A stretch of DNA of 64,000 nucleotides from Phycomyces nitens. Taxonomy: Eukaryota > Mucoromycota > Mucoromycetes > Mucorales > Phycomycetaceae. Position 1 is the stretch's first letter, and each line of letters starts with the position of its first letter. The position numbers and the translations under genes are program-made. Positions 1-10,314 of this stretch are shown here, piece by piece. Under the pieces are notes generated by a model. The model saw only the letters and a list, made by a program, of their open reading frames with translations, had not been told where the DNA came from and made no database searches. The DNA lies in contig JAHRBC010000002.1 in the NCBI GenBank assembly GCA_022702545.1, forward strand, positions 7,068,001 to 7,132,000, in the 5' to 3' direction.

Positions 1-1227
1 GCAATAGGTCTTGATGTATTCTTTGTATGAGTCTTGTTATCTTGATATCCGGAACATAAATCTTCATAGTCTTGGTGTTGAAGTAGAAGCCTAGATATTC
101 TTGTGTCTTTGGTAAAATGCTTTGAAGCTTTAGTTTTCTTGATTGCTGCTCTTATTTGTCTGCTTGAAAGTGGTGCTAGCCTGGGAGAATCTTTTGTCTT
201 GTTTGTTCAATGGGTTATAGTTTGGGACCAAATGTCGGCCCCCTTGACCAAAAACAGCTGATTTGTGTCCCTGTTGCCAATTTACTTGCTAGGGTGTGGA
301 ACGTCTCATTGACCGGAATTGGTGTCGGTTGTAGCGCCATAGGAGACAAACTGTTGGTATTTAGGTTTATTGTATGTTTATATGATGACTTTGTTAAATC
401 CAAACTTATTTGTGCATAAGTCATCTTGTCGAGCCAAACGTTGAATTGATTATGGTAGTTTAAGAGTGTTATAAGAATAATCTATGACATCTTCATTTTG
501 AGTCCTTGCTGTTTCCTAAACAAAATGGCAAGGTATTTGATATTTTTGATAGCTATATCTAACAGTTGGATGGTCTGATTGTTTTGTATTTTATCTTGGT
601 TGATTTTTAGGCAATTGAATTTCTTCATAGAGGGCTGTGGCTGCCATTGTCACTATCAATGTCGTGTCGGATGCCTTGTAGACTATACCGAGGACTTGAA
701 ATGTATCTACTTGGTAATTTTTGTAGTTTGAGATGAATGATTTGTTGATTGATTCGCCTTGAACCAAGTTTGGTTGGTAGCATTTTTAGAGTTTTCTCTT
801 ATACTTTGTGAGAATCTTTTTGAGTAATAGGGGGCGATAACCCTTCCAAAACTTCCGCGACATCCATAGGTAGTTCAGTTTTCTTGGAAGTTTGTTGGTC
901 GTTTGCAATAGTCTTACTGTCATTAGTGAAACAGATGAAATAGTTTGGTTTGAGAATATATATTTCTCTCGTTGGTAAAAAGTGCATTTGGTTCATTAAT
1001 ATTATCAGTCATGTAGTTTATCCACGGTGCGCGGCTTAGAAAGAAATAAAGTATTATAGATAATACATTTATTAATTATATAAGAAAATAAAGTGTGGGT
1101 CAGAGAGCATGTATCGCATTAGAGGCTGGAATGGAAGTAAATGATTTTTTTTTGAAAATGATTTGAAACAAAAAAGACCTTGACTTTCATTTTTTGGTAC
1201 AAGCAAAATTGACTTTATAACGAAACT
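1..1227 (-). mobile_element. DIRS-type retrotransposon fragment (Gag-region end plus terminal repeat)
   Basis: This stretch is closely similar to 11700-12895 and more weakly to 17010-17838, all in the same orientation. On the minus strand it reads as broken pieces of a Gag-like protein (open stretches at 215-424 and 799-996, separated by stops and frameshifts), so it is not functional. The last ~135 bases (about 1090-1227) match, in inverted orientation, 8569-8700, the opposite end of the more complete DIRS element at 8569-12895. This is the inverted-terminal-repeat arrangement expected of DIRS elements. The rest of the element lies left of the window. Its end abuts the F-box gene at 1230 and cuts it off. 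Family assignment rests on the RNase H and tyrosine recombinase remnants in the second copy. Confidence 0.7.
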
Positions 1228-1229
1228 AT

Positions 1230-2078
1230 TTATTCAATATTTAATTTTGTTAGGCTGTGAAATGGCCGAGGCACCTGTTGGAAAAAGGATAGTGTGTCGA
1301 TATTTCGTTCATTGCTTTCGTATGTATTTTTTGATTTACAAATTTCGAGTGTGTGCAGATTGGGATATTTGCGAGCAAAATAACGTAGCCATCGATAGTC
1401 TGTTTTTCCAGAAATTATGTTTAGGCTCCTCATCTTTGTGGCTGGCGATACGTTTGTCATACGTTCAATGTCTGTCTCAGACAAAGTCAATAGATTTGAT
1501 CTTACTCTCAAATGTTCAAGGTGGTTTAAATGCGAGTGAATGGTTTCAAAGTCGTCTAATGAGAACGATAGTCGTATTGGAAACATGTATCTATCAATAA
1601 TATGCAGTCGTCTCAGGAGGGGTAAACACAGAATCATTTTAACAAGCTTATTTTCTATGTCTGATACATATGCCTGGTTAAATGAAATATGGAGTTCTGT
1701 CAATGATTTCCAGATATTCCAGTCAGCATTAACTCCAAAGTTGTCCGGGATTATAGAATCTGCGCCAAGATGAAGATACTTTATATTCGGAAATGTTTGT
1801 TGCAGTATGTAAAGCTCTTCATCCGTTGCAAGCGTAAAATAAACTATTTTCAAATATCGTACAAGTAGCCGAGTTCTTAGGTAGAGGTGCTGATAATCTT
1901 GTGGAGGATAGACGAGGTCGTTCAATAGTGGTCGGTCTATTACTAGATCAGAGTGCAGGAAGTCCTGGAAGATTTCATTCCATGGCTTGCAAACTAGAGA
2001 ACAAGAGATTTTGTCTTTGCGAGAAAGATAATCCGTAATTTTCTTTATGATTTCATGAGGAAGGTTGGATAATAGCAT
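1230..2078 (-). pseudogene. F-box protein gene, 3' end removed by transposon insertion
   Basis: The ATG at 2078 starts a 282-residue frame. It opens with an F-box (about residues 3-45: LPHEIIKKITDYLSRKDKIS, then a CxLVCKPW motif) followed by an LRR-like leucine-rich stretch. Full-length relatives here are about 600 residues, so roughly half is missing. The sequence follows its sister at 20734-21666 until SLTKLN, then two foreign codons and TAA, exactly where the DIRS terminal repeat begins (about 1227-1235). The stop is therefore supplied by the junction. F-box proteins normally recruit substrates to SCF (Skp1-Cullin-F-box) ubiquitin ligases. A truncated protein with F-box but few repeats could still be made. 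The paired upstream DNA with 21667-22220 shows a segmental duplication. Confidence 0.75.
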
Positions 2079-3070
2079 GATATAAATAGAAATATTAGGA
2101 ATATAGAGAAACCAGAAAGAGAAGTCTTGTTGCTTAAGCGTTTAAATAGATTTTTGCTATTTCGAATGGGAGAAATAGCAGACGCAGTTTATTGTAGGAC
2201 AGAGGCACGATCGGCAGCATCTGAAACTTGGAAACAAACTATCTTTGGCTCCCTTTACTTCTTTTGTAGAACTTCACGATTCATGTGCTCAAGTAAACCA
2301 TTGTGTAACGTTGGGCAAATGGGATGAGCATTAAGGAGTTCAAGAGGGATGGGAGTGGGGAAGTCTGGCTCAAGAACAGAAATGAATAGAATAGTCTGAG
2401 AGTTTGTATATGAGGGAAAGTTAAAAATTTTCTGTAGTGTAGCTGGTAGATAGATTCATAGGTGGTTTTGTAGCCATTTCTCACAGGGATGAACAGTGCG
2501 TTAAGAGGGCTGGTTTTCAGGTTATCAACCAGAGATGTCAACTAAAGTCTGTACGCCGTGTTGCTCTTATTTTTCTACTTTTTCTCAGAGATCTCTCAAG
2601 ATACCCTCTTAAAAAACAAGGGAAAAGAACTTGTTTTATCAAGATATTCAGTGCCCCCAATCTTATCCTATACTTTCCATAGGTACTACAACAATTTGTG
2701 GATTAATGTAAAACCCACGTCTCTTTCTACTGACAGACTACTCAGGTCCGAACCAGAAAATAGTCTCACTATTCTACAGATTTATCTACTATGTTTTCAA
2801 GTATTAAAAGTATAAAAATACTTGGAGACTGTTTGAATGTCTGGTACAACTAGGGCTTTAATGGTTTGGATCACTCGTAAAATTTATTAATAGTCAACCT
2901 AGCTATTGACCTTGTGTGTTAATTTGACTGTAAATAGATAGACTTGGTGAGTAGTTAGGCTTAGATGTTAAAGCGTGGATAAACTTATGGCCAAGTTATA
3001 TTCTTTGGAAATCTGTTGATTAGTAAATCATTAGACTTGGATCTAATTACTGAAAATATTATAATTAAAG
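2079..3070. repeat. Duplicated upstream flank of the F-box gene pair (copy 1)
   Basis: Most of this stretch is alignable by eye with 21667-22220, the DNA upstream of the sister F-box gene. Shared blocks include the TATTTAAA-like box near 2140, a block near 2195-2290, and the region containing CCAAGTTATATTCTTTGGAA near 2992. About 400 bases (roughly 2295-2700) have no counterpart in the other copy and look like an insertion in this one or a deletion in the other. An 86-codon open stretch (2281-2541, minus) lies inside it without recognisable features. Confidence 0.6.
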
Positions 3071-3489
3071 TGAGAGTTTCTTTTTGGAAAAGAGACAGAG
3101 GTTTATTTTACTAAAGGGTTTAGATGAGACGGTATGAAAAATAATTAAAGTCAAGAAAGGTGCGATGGTAAAATACATAATGTACAAAAGATATTAGTCA
3201 TTGCACTCTGAACAATGATTAATCTACATGCGATTGTTGTATTGAGTTAATAATCTCTGTTATTTATTGGGTGCAATGCATGGGAAAGATATATGTGGTA
3301 TACTTGGTATAGATTATAAAAAGAATAGGTGATGCTACAGGAGTATTGCTATATTATGATTTTAGTCAGACTTTAACATTATAGATGCTCTTGTTTAATT
3401 CTATTGATTTATCTGTCTAAAATATTAATGACTATTAATTAAATGCTAATGGTCTATAACATATTTGAATCGAGATATTAAGGTACAGC

Positions 3490-3938
3490 AAAGATCTTTT
3501 TTTTTCTAGAATCCTTTTTTGTGGATAAACAATATTCATCTTTAACATCTTTTTGTTTTTCTCCACACATTCTTTTGCAATCAAAGTCTTTAATATCTCT
3601 GAGAAAACTCGATGTTACATCCCCTAAGCTCTCATTTCAAAGCTCTTACTATCTTGTTGGTTTTATCCCGATATATATATGATTCCAACTTAATTGAGGT
3701 GGCTATGGTTCGAGACATTGTAATATATTATTGCCACCATTCATTTGTTCAATCATGTAATGTTTAAGAAAACGACGGCATGAAAGGTATTGTCTTGCTT
3801 TAGAATAAACGAGTGTAAATGTATCCAATTGTGATACTAACATGTCAAAAACCAGTTATCTAGTGTAGCCAACTCTTTTATATTCGATATCATACAGTTT
3901 CACAAACTTTAGCTGGCTACAATGAAGGGATATATGAC
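3490..3938 (-). pseudogene. Eroded C-terminal remnant of an F-box gene
   Basis: Reverse-strand reading shows a degraded version of the C-terminal third of the intact F-box genes. It retains recognisable equivalents of the FVNL/RCNQL region, the MSMAKLDTFIF stretch, FPRHYMFQQ, the WYHVY...DRTNR block and the basic ELGRRDIEF...RYFKDF block. All are broken by several stops and frameshifts. The match runs parallel to 6600-7030 of the gene at 6530-8317. No N-terminal half was found upstream (above 3938). This is an old dead copy, and no single open frame would reveal it. Confidence 0.7.
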
Positions 3939-5130
3939 AAAAGTCATTTTGGTTGATCTTTGGCTTATTTGTTCGGGACCACAGAAAAAAAAGGGTTGCT
4001 TCATTATACAAGCAAAAGCCCTTTTATGGTTTCTTTATCACATACATAGCTAATTTTCTACTGAACAAAAATGTATAGTATAGCATTAGCTAAAATTTTA
4101 AACTTTTGACAAGATGATAGTACAGAGAGAGTCTCTGATTTTGGAAGCATAGTCCTTATTTATACGGATTTGAGTGCTGGATTCAGAGACTAGCTTTTTA
4201 ACTTTTGTACTAAGAAAGTTTAGTTTTGGCAAATAATAGATTAGATGGGTACTTTGTGGTGATTCAGTGAGTGGCAATAGAGGAACAGACATGCATTAAC
4301 CACAAGGCGCTAGCCATTTACTCAATATGATGTCTATTTCCACCATTATTTGACTCCCGCAGCCCAAGTAAATACGTCACTACAATAATCACAGTAATTA
4401 GCGCTGATTGGATGATTTGTCCAGTCACAGAATGAAAATTAAAACAAAAACTATATAAACGCCCTCAAAACTTGAAAACCAATTTTTCCTCTAGTGACCG
4501 TACTCTACAGGATCTGTATGCAGTACATAACCGTTCTACGTTTTTCAAACTAGACACATTATTCGAGTTAGTAGATGAATACTAACAGATCTTCTAAAGA
4601 GTGAAGTGTGTTGATTGTTCGTTCTTTGGAACTTACTTTCAACAGTTGATGATCTCGTCTGTCTCTATTCCAGGGCATGACATGGAAGAGTCTGTATTCT
4701 GATAACTTATTTTTTAACTACCAAATAAATGAAAAGGAATTTATTTTACCTTTGGTAATATAAACTGCACTTGTAGGGGGAAAACCTTGCAATAATATTT
4801 TCAAGTACAAAATGTCTTTGTGTTTTTTGTGAAAAAATAAAGCAATCGTTTACTCCATCGCGTTAATGGACACCTTCATTAAATCATAATTTGAATCCCA
4901 AACCGTCTTTAATCCTTTTTTCTAAAGTTATTGAGACAAGTATGGTGGTATCATCTACTTCAATGTAGCTCAGATTAGCTCCACAAGTATCTCAACAGTT
5001 GTAATGAGTCTTTTGATTGTCAAAGATATCAAGAGATTCAAGAAGGCTAGATTGGTCCATTCTTGAAAGAGTATTAAACGACCAATGATGATTGACAAGA
5101 TGGAGAGTCATTCAGTATAAATCATACGCG
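3939..5130. other. Intergenic stretch, no supported gene
   Basis: No convincing coding region was found. A promoter-like arrangement is present at about 4400-4460 (ATTGG box at 4409 and CTATATAAAC at 4450). It is followed by a poly(A)-like AATAAATGAAAAGG near 4723, but no open frame longer than about 30 codons lies between them, so at most this could be a short non-coding transcript. A 64-codon open stretch at 4098-4292 (minus) has no recognisable features. Confidence 0.4.
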
Positions 5131-6496
5131 ATAATCCCTCTGACAATTACAATCAACTGGGATGGGCATTAAAAGAGATTGAGATCGTTGTCTGTAGACC
5201 AGCAGTAATCAACTGTCTCCAGAACCTTGGATCTGGTGTTTATATCGCAGTTTATAATCCAGATTGGACAGAAATAAAACCATGTCTGCATCTCTCTCTG
5301 GCCTCGTCCAACCGAATTGGACAAGACATCTTCACTGCAATGAGATCAGCTCATGGCACAACAGCAACAGTTTTTAGCCCATCACTTACTTGAGGTACCC
5401 GTCACCAGCTCAAGACCTCGACTTGCCAGGTCTATCGAAAACTTCTTGACCAATATCAAAACCCACTCTCAATACTTGGCTCAGCGCAACCTCTCTGTCC
5501 CAAGTAGGAGACTCATACCCAACACCCTCCTCCTAAACTGGGAATGGCACATAATAAGAATTATTCCAGTTACTCAATCCGACTTGGCAAAGATATGATC
5601 AGTGGCTACTAAATATCTGGCACACAAAAGATATCCGTTTGTTAAATTTAATACATGTTCTCGACCACAACGTGAAGGGAAGCTCAGGATTTTGGATTCT
5701 GTGACTCAACACTCCCTGTTACAAACCCGCTGGCTGATTGCACTTATATCCAACTATTCCTTTTCCCTCTGCTGTAAGCCTCCTACGTTTCCTTTGTCAG
5801 AGCTGCGATACCACCGATGCATCCCTACCGTTGGTTTTTTTCAGGGATTTGATCGCCACAACTAACTCCCTTTTCACCTTCCCTGCACTAATTCGTGCCA
5901 TGAAACTAATCTCCGTAAATCTCCAATACTCGACACTTACAGCCATTACTGCACTCGAAATTCCAATCAGTACAACTCTCAATGATGAAGATCCAATATC
6001 GGAAACAATGGAATATCGACAGCCGAGAGTCAAATATGCATATACATATGACACCATAATAGGCTACCTTTGCCGCCATCGCCTGGAGGAGTTTCTCAGA
6101 GTCAGACCAATAGCCCGTAACCCATTTGACCTATTAGATAATACACCTGCCCATCACTTGCCATTCTTCATCGCACTTACAACGTCTCTGGTTCTCTCGC
6201 CTGGATCTATTATGACTTCCTTCCCCCATTCGCCCTCCCGAAGCTTTGGAAGATTCGAGTCACTATAACCAACTCGACTATAGATATCCATATGACTATT
6301 GGATGCACATCAAGTCCCATATGGTGTGTCAATTTTCAACTTGTTCTTAATGATATCCCATTTTCCCCCAATCGAATAGCACCTCTTTCCACCCTATACA
6401 TCAGAAGACTTGAAGCTGAATTGGGTCTATCTCTGCCTTTATAACATTATATCTAATAAACAATACAAAAATATACAACAGTCATCAAAATCTGAA
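5130..6496 (+). mobile_element. LINE retrotransposon 3' fragment, copy A
   Basis: The plus strand carries broken pieces of the C-terminal part of a LINE-type reverse transcriptase protein (largest open piece 5738-6268). The same sequence recurs in inverted orientation at 58978-60122. Copy A lacks about 400 bases present in copy B, the junction lying near 6262 and removing the zinc-knuckle-like part. Both copies end in the same 3' tail (ATATCTAATAAACAATACAA near 6449). The 5' boundary is uncertain because no complete copy is present for comparison. The many stops show it is dead. Confidence 0.65.
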
Positions 6497-6529
6497 GTAT
6501 TATTAAGATATAATACACTTGATTAAATA

Positions 6530-8317
6530 TCACTTTATTTGATACGAAAAAAAATAGTTCTTGACAGATTTAAGCCGAAATATCAAAACACCGTATTTTA
6601 AATCCTTTTTCCAGAATCTTTTTTGTACATAACCATATTCATCTTCTTTAATGTCTCTCCGCTCTTTTCCACGATTCTTTCTGCGACCAAAGTCTTTGAA
6701 ATATCTCTGACAAAATTCGATATCACGTCTTCCAAGCTCCCATTTCAAAATCCTTTCTTGTCTGTTTGTTCTGTCACAGTACACATGATACCAGTTTATT
6801 CGATATGGCTGTTGAGCTGTTTGTAATATATTATTGTCGTTTCCCAACTGTTGAAACATGTAGTGTCTGGGAAAGGTTTGTAAATTGTATAGAATTCCAT
6901 CGGAAAAGGTAAATATAAACGTATCCAACTTGGCCATTGACATGTCGAAAACCAGTTGTCCAGTTTCACCAACTCCATTATAGCCAATATCAACGAGGTT
7001 CACAAATTTTAGTTGGTTGCAGCGGGAGGATACATGATTAAGGGCGTCGTTGTTGATGTTTGAATATCTTATTTCCAGTCTCTGTAAAGGATGTGGAGTG
7101 TATGAATGTGTATTGCTCGAAAGAGAGAATTTGGTCCTCTCGACAGTTAATGAGCGCAAGGATGGGAAGTTCTCCAAGATATTATCTACTTCAATTGTAA
7201 AATCCATATGTCTACCTATTAATAATTCGACTATTTTGGGATAGGCATCGAAAGTTATTGCTGTAGGTTTTGGATCTTCATCTTCATCAAAATAGAATTC
7301 AATCCGCAAAACCTTCAATGATTCGGAAATGGGGTGTATACAGATTTTTATATCATCGTTTTCCATTAAAGCAGAATTATATTTTAGTTCAACATACTCT
7401 GCTTCTGTACCAAAGTGTCCGAGAGCTCCGTAGAATGTGAAAAGTGAATACAGATTGCTAGTTTGAAGGTTTGTAACTGCCGCTTTTAAGCAGGGGAAGA
7501 ACTGATCGAGTGTTGAAAGCAATTGAAGGTCTGGTTGGTATTGTTGATCGCTATAATCAATTGGATTATTATTTGATTGATTTGAAATTTCTTGAATAGT
7601 GAGATGTTGTAGATTTGGGTACTTTAATGCAAGGTAGAATAACCAAAGAGTATCAACTTTATCATTAAATTCTATGTTTGTCGTAGTTTGTGCTGAGTCA
7701 ACTGTTTTAATACTTTCAATCTCGTCTCTTGTTATTGGTTTGAGAAGGAAACTGTGATTTGGATACTCTAGTCGTGGCAGATTGTAGTGAAGAGATTCAA
7801 AGTCATTCCATGAAAGTGTGTATTGACTGGAGAAGATACTTGGTTGGTGAAGTGTAAAATGAACAAGACAAGGCAATACTGACAGCTTCATGAATAGACT
7901 CTGCAAGGATACTGTTTCACAGTCATGCTTAAAACTTATGTGCAGATGCAATAACGACTGCCATAGACTCCAATTAAATGCCTCTGAAATAGTAGATATA
8001 TCTGATAATAAATCATAGAATTGAAAATATCTTATCCCTGGGAAAAATCGCTGAAGTTTTGGAAAATATTCATAGTCGCTCAACTGGACGTCAAAAAAAT
8101 TCGCTGCCCATACACGGTGCACATTAATCAGAAATTGTTCGTTGGAATCCAATGTAGTGATATCCATTCCGTACTCGCCAATATCCAGTTTTCCCCAATA
8201 GGCGTTTAGAAATGGTTCTTTCCAATGTTTGCAGGCAAGTGCACAGGCAAGTCGATTCTTTTCTTCAAGAAATGTTCCGATATACGAGAGAATATTAGGT
8301 GGTAATGTTGATTCCAT
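6530..8317 (-). CDS. F-box protein with LRR-like middle and conserved C-terminal block
   Basis: An uninterrupted 595-codon frame. The ATG at 8317 is preferred over upstream in-frame codons because the relatives at 14852 and 55074 start at the same point and the A-rich leader TTTATCACA is shared. Residues 3-45 form an F-box (LPPNILSYIGTFLEEKNRLA, then CKHWKEPF). A long leucine-rich middle follows without strict repeats. The last ~90 residues are a conserved block rich in basic and aromatic residues (WYHVYCDRTNR, ELGRRDIEFCQRYFKDFGRR, KRFWKKDL, FRLKSVKNYFF). By family knowledge the F-box would bind Skp1 in an SCF ubiquitin ligase; the substrate is unknown. It closely resembles the gene at 14852-16642. 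A shared upstream box and TATA lie at 8372-8405. Intronless. Confidence 0.88.
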   Translation of the reverse strand: MESTLPPNILSYIGTFLEEKNRLACALACKHWKEPFLNAYWGKLDIGEYGMDITTLDSNEQFLINVHRVWAANFFDVQLSDYEYFPKLQRFFPGIRYFQFYDLLSDISTISEAFNWSLWQSLLHLHISFKHDCETVSLQSLFMKLSVLPCLVHFTLHQPSIFSSQYTLSWNDFESLHYNLPRLEYPNHSFLLKPITRDEIESIKTVDSAQTTTNIEFNDKVDTLWLFYLALKYPNLQHLTIQEISNQSNNNPIDYSDQQYQPDLQLLSTLDQFFPCLKAAVTNLQTSNLYSLFTFYGALGHFGTEAEYVELKYNSALMENDDIKICIHPISESLKVLRIEFYFDEDEDPKPTAITFDAYPKIVELLIGRHMDFTIEVDNILENFPSLRSLTVERTKFSLSSNTHSYTPHPLQRLEIRYSNINNDALNHVSSRCNQLKFVNLVDIGYNGVGETGQLVFDMSMAKLDTFIFTFSDGILYNLQTFPRHYMFQQLGNDNNILQTAQQPYRINWYHVYCDRTNRQERILKWELGRRDIEFCQRYFKDFGRRKNRGKERRDIKEDEYGYVQKRFWKKDLKYGVLIFRLKSVKNYFFSYQIK

Positions 8318-8371
8318 TGTGATAAAGAACAAGAGAGAGAAAGACAGAAAGTAATAAAATATAATATAAAG

Positions 8372-8405
8372 TGTTTTATACCTCTTCTACTGTCAAACGT
8401 AGTAC
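8372..8405 (-). promoter_or_regulatory. Shared F-box family promoter: upstream box plus TATA
   Basis: Read on the minus strand, GTACTACGTTTGACAG (8405-8390) is followed by TATAAAAC (8380-8373), about 60 bases before the ATG at 8317. The same box occurs upstream of the F-box copies at 14779-14795, 55167-55182 and 57067-57082. Upstream similarity with the 57 kb copy extends roughly 200 bases further, so part of the conservation may be simple shared ancestry. Confidence 0.6.
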
Positions 8406-8973
8406 TATTTTAAGCCACTTTACACAAGCTTTTCCTTGTTTAGGGTTACTTTTAATTCTGCCCAGAATATTCGGTGCAAGCAAATCTTTGCTTATTTATT
8501 TATTTTTCTTTTAATCACATAATCTCTATAATCAACACAATCACCACACAAAAAAAATGAAATAGAGGGTTTCGTTATGGAGTCGATTTTTCTTGCACCA
8601 AAGAAGGAAGTCAAGGTCTTTGACTTTTTCAAAAATTAATTCCAAAAATCACTTGGTTGGTTCCATTACAGCCTCTAATGTGATATTGTTTTCCGTTGAA
8701 GAAATTGAATTTGTCATGGTACTGCTCTTGGATGTTTGTGCATTTGGTTTATAGTAGTACTTGTCAAAAGTATTTGTGTTGAGACTCCAATTAGCATGTT
8801 CCTTGACTGCTTGAATACTATTGCCTTCTTGTACGGTTGTTATACTGGACTTTTATTGTGTTTCTTTTATTGTACAAAAGTTCATGAAAATACCCTGGAG
8901 TTCGTTGGCATCTATCTAAGAAATAATGTCTCGATATTTTAATCGGCTAATATTTGAACGTGGTCGCCATATA

Positions 8974-10314
8974 CAGAGGCCTACAAATTTGAATTTCCAA
9001 AGTACATTTCAAAAATCAAGTAAACCCAATATCCCATTTCGTTTTTTATCGTATTAATTATATATGCACCCAAGACCTCTACAACTTTGTGATTAAACAG
9101 CTTAATGATCGTGCTATAAACAATAAAAAGTAGGTGTTTATTCAATAAAGTATAGGTCCACTTTTACACTTTTTAACAGCTAATAATATTTTGGGCACAT
9201 CAAGGCAGTACTTTTTACATACACTCCTAGTGATATTTTCTCACTCCTCTTTCAGAGCATCTTCTGACTTTGTTAATTTTGTAGACTGGTAAGGTCTTGA
9301 CCGCACACGGCTACCCAAAAGATTCCTGATATTCTCAATTGGGCTGATATCTGAACTCTTTGATGACCACTCAAGAACATCTACATCATGATCTTTCTTG
9401 CACTGTCTTTACAATGTTACTTTATGGGCCATGGTATAATCTTCTTGGATATAGTAGTGTATTGTGTGCTTGTGTAGAAGACTGTCAAAGAACGACTTGA
9501 ACGCTGTCTGCAATACTTCTACGTAGGACTTTGCATTCATATTGTCCTTAGGCACAACAAGAGGTCCAACACTTTCAGCCTAGATACACCCCCATACCAT
9601 TACTGATTCATCATCTCTTTACACCTTTGGTCGGAGGCAGTAAATGGTGTACTTTTCATTAGGTCTTCTCTACACATGGTTACGCCCATTTTTTTTGAAA
9701 AGTGAAAACCTGGACTCATCACTCCAAATCACTGATTTCCATTCTTCACTCCAATTCATTCTTGCTTGAGCCCATCTCTTTCGTGCTGCCATATTTGCCT
9801 GTGTCAAGAAAGGCTTGTAAACCGCAACACAACTGTTAAATCCCAAATCGTGCAAGGTTTAGCAAACAGTATATTTGGAAATAGGTGCGGCAATCATTTC
9901 CTCAACTTCCTCCATAACATCTTTCAATGTCTTTTTGCGATTCTTTTGTATCATTTTTTGGATATGCCGTTTGTCTCTAGCATTGAAAAGCTTAGGTCTT
10001 CCTGCATGACGTATGTTCTCGACAGACCCGGTTTTATTATACTTTTCTATAATATAATGGATTGTTCTTTCCTCTACATCTTTGTGTCGGGAGATCTCAG
10101 GAATCGACATTCCACCTTGATTAATTCCAACCATAATATATTTTTCAGCGGTTGAATACCGCTTGTACTTTCTTTGAGATATGCTCTCTGTGATTGTTGA
10201 ATTTGAGCTGGACATTGTTATAAGATTAAGGAGAACAAGGAAAATAAAGTATAATGATATGCAAAGATAAATACATGGACTTCGAATCCGGAAATTCAAA
10301 TGTGTAGGGCTTTG
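8974..10314 (-). mobile_element. Tc1/mariner-like transposon nested in the DIRS recombinase gene
   Basis: The ends are inverted repeats: CAGAGGCCTACAAATTTGAA at 8974, and on the opposite strand CAAAGCCCTACACATTTGAA ending at 10314. The left flank is TA (8972-8973). The right flank is TG (CA on the other strand), read as a decayed copy of the TA target. At about 1.34 kb it has the usual Tc1 length. It encodes one transposase remnant on the minus strand. Confidence 0.8.
9190..10216 (-). pseudogene. Tc1/mariner-like transposase, broken
   Basis: The likely start is MSSSNSTITES, ATG near 10216. The N-terminal half shows paired helix-turn-helix segments (STAEKYIMVGINQGGMSIPE, then a second HTH before GRPKLF). 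The catalytic part is broken by a stop at 9856-9858 and more stops downstream. It still shows the family's first acidic motif IWSDESRF, a second (EDYTMAHK) and a third (SDISPIENI), consistent with a DDD/DDE transposase cutting at TA dinucleotides. All three acidic positions look retained, although the frame is broken. It is only distantly related to the pair at 55268 and 60125. Confidence 0.75.

Noticed and set aside
5797..6057. 86-codon minus-strand frame
   Set aside because: Antisense of the LINE fragment.
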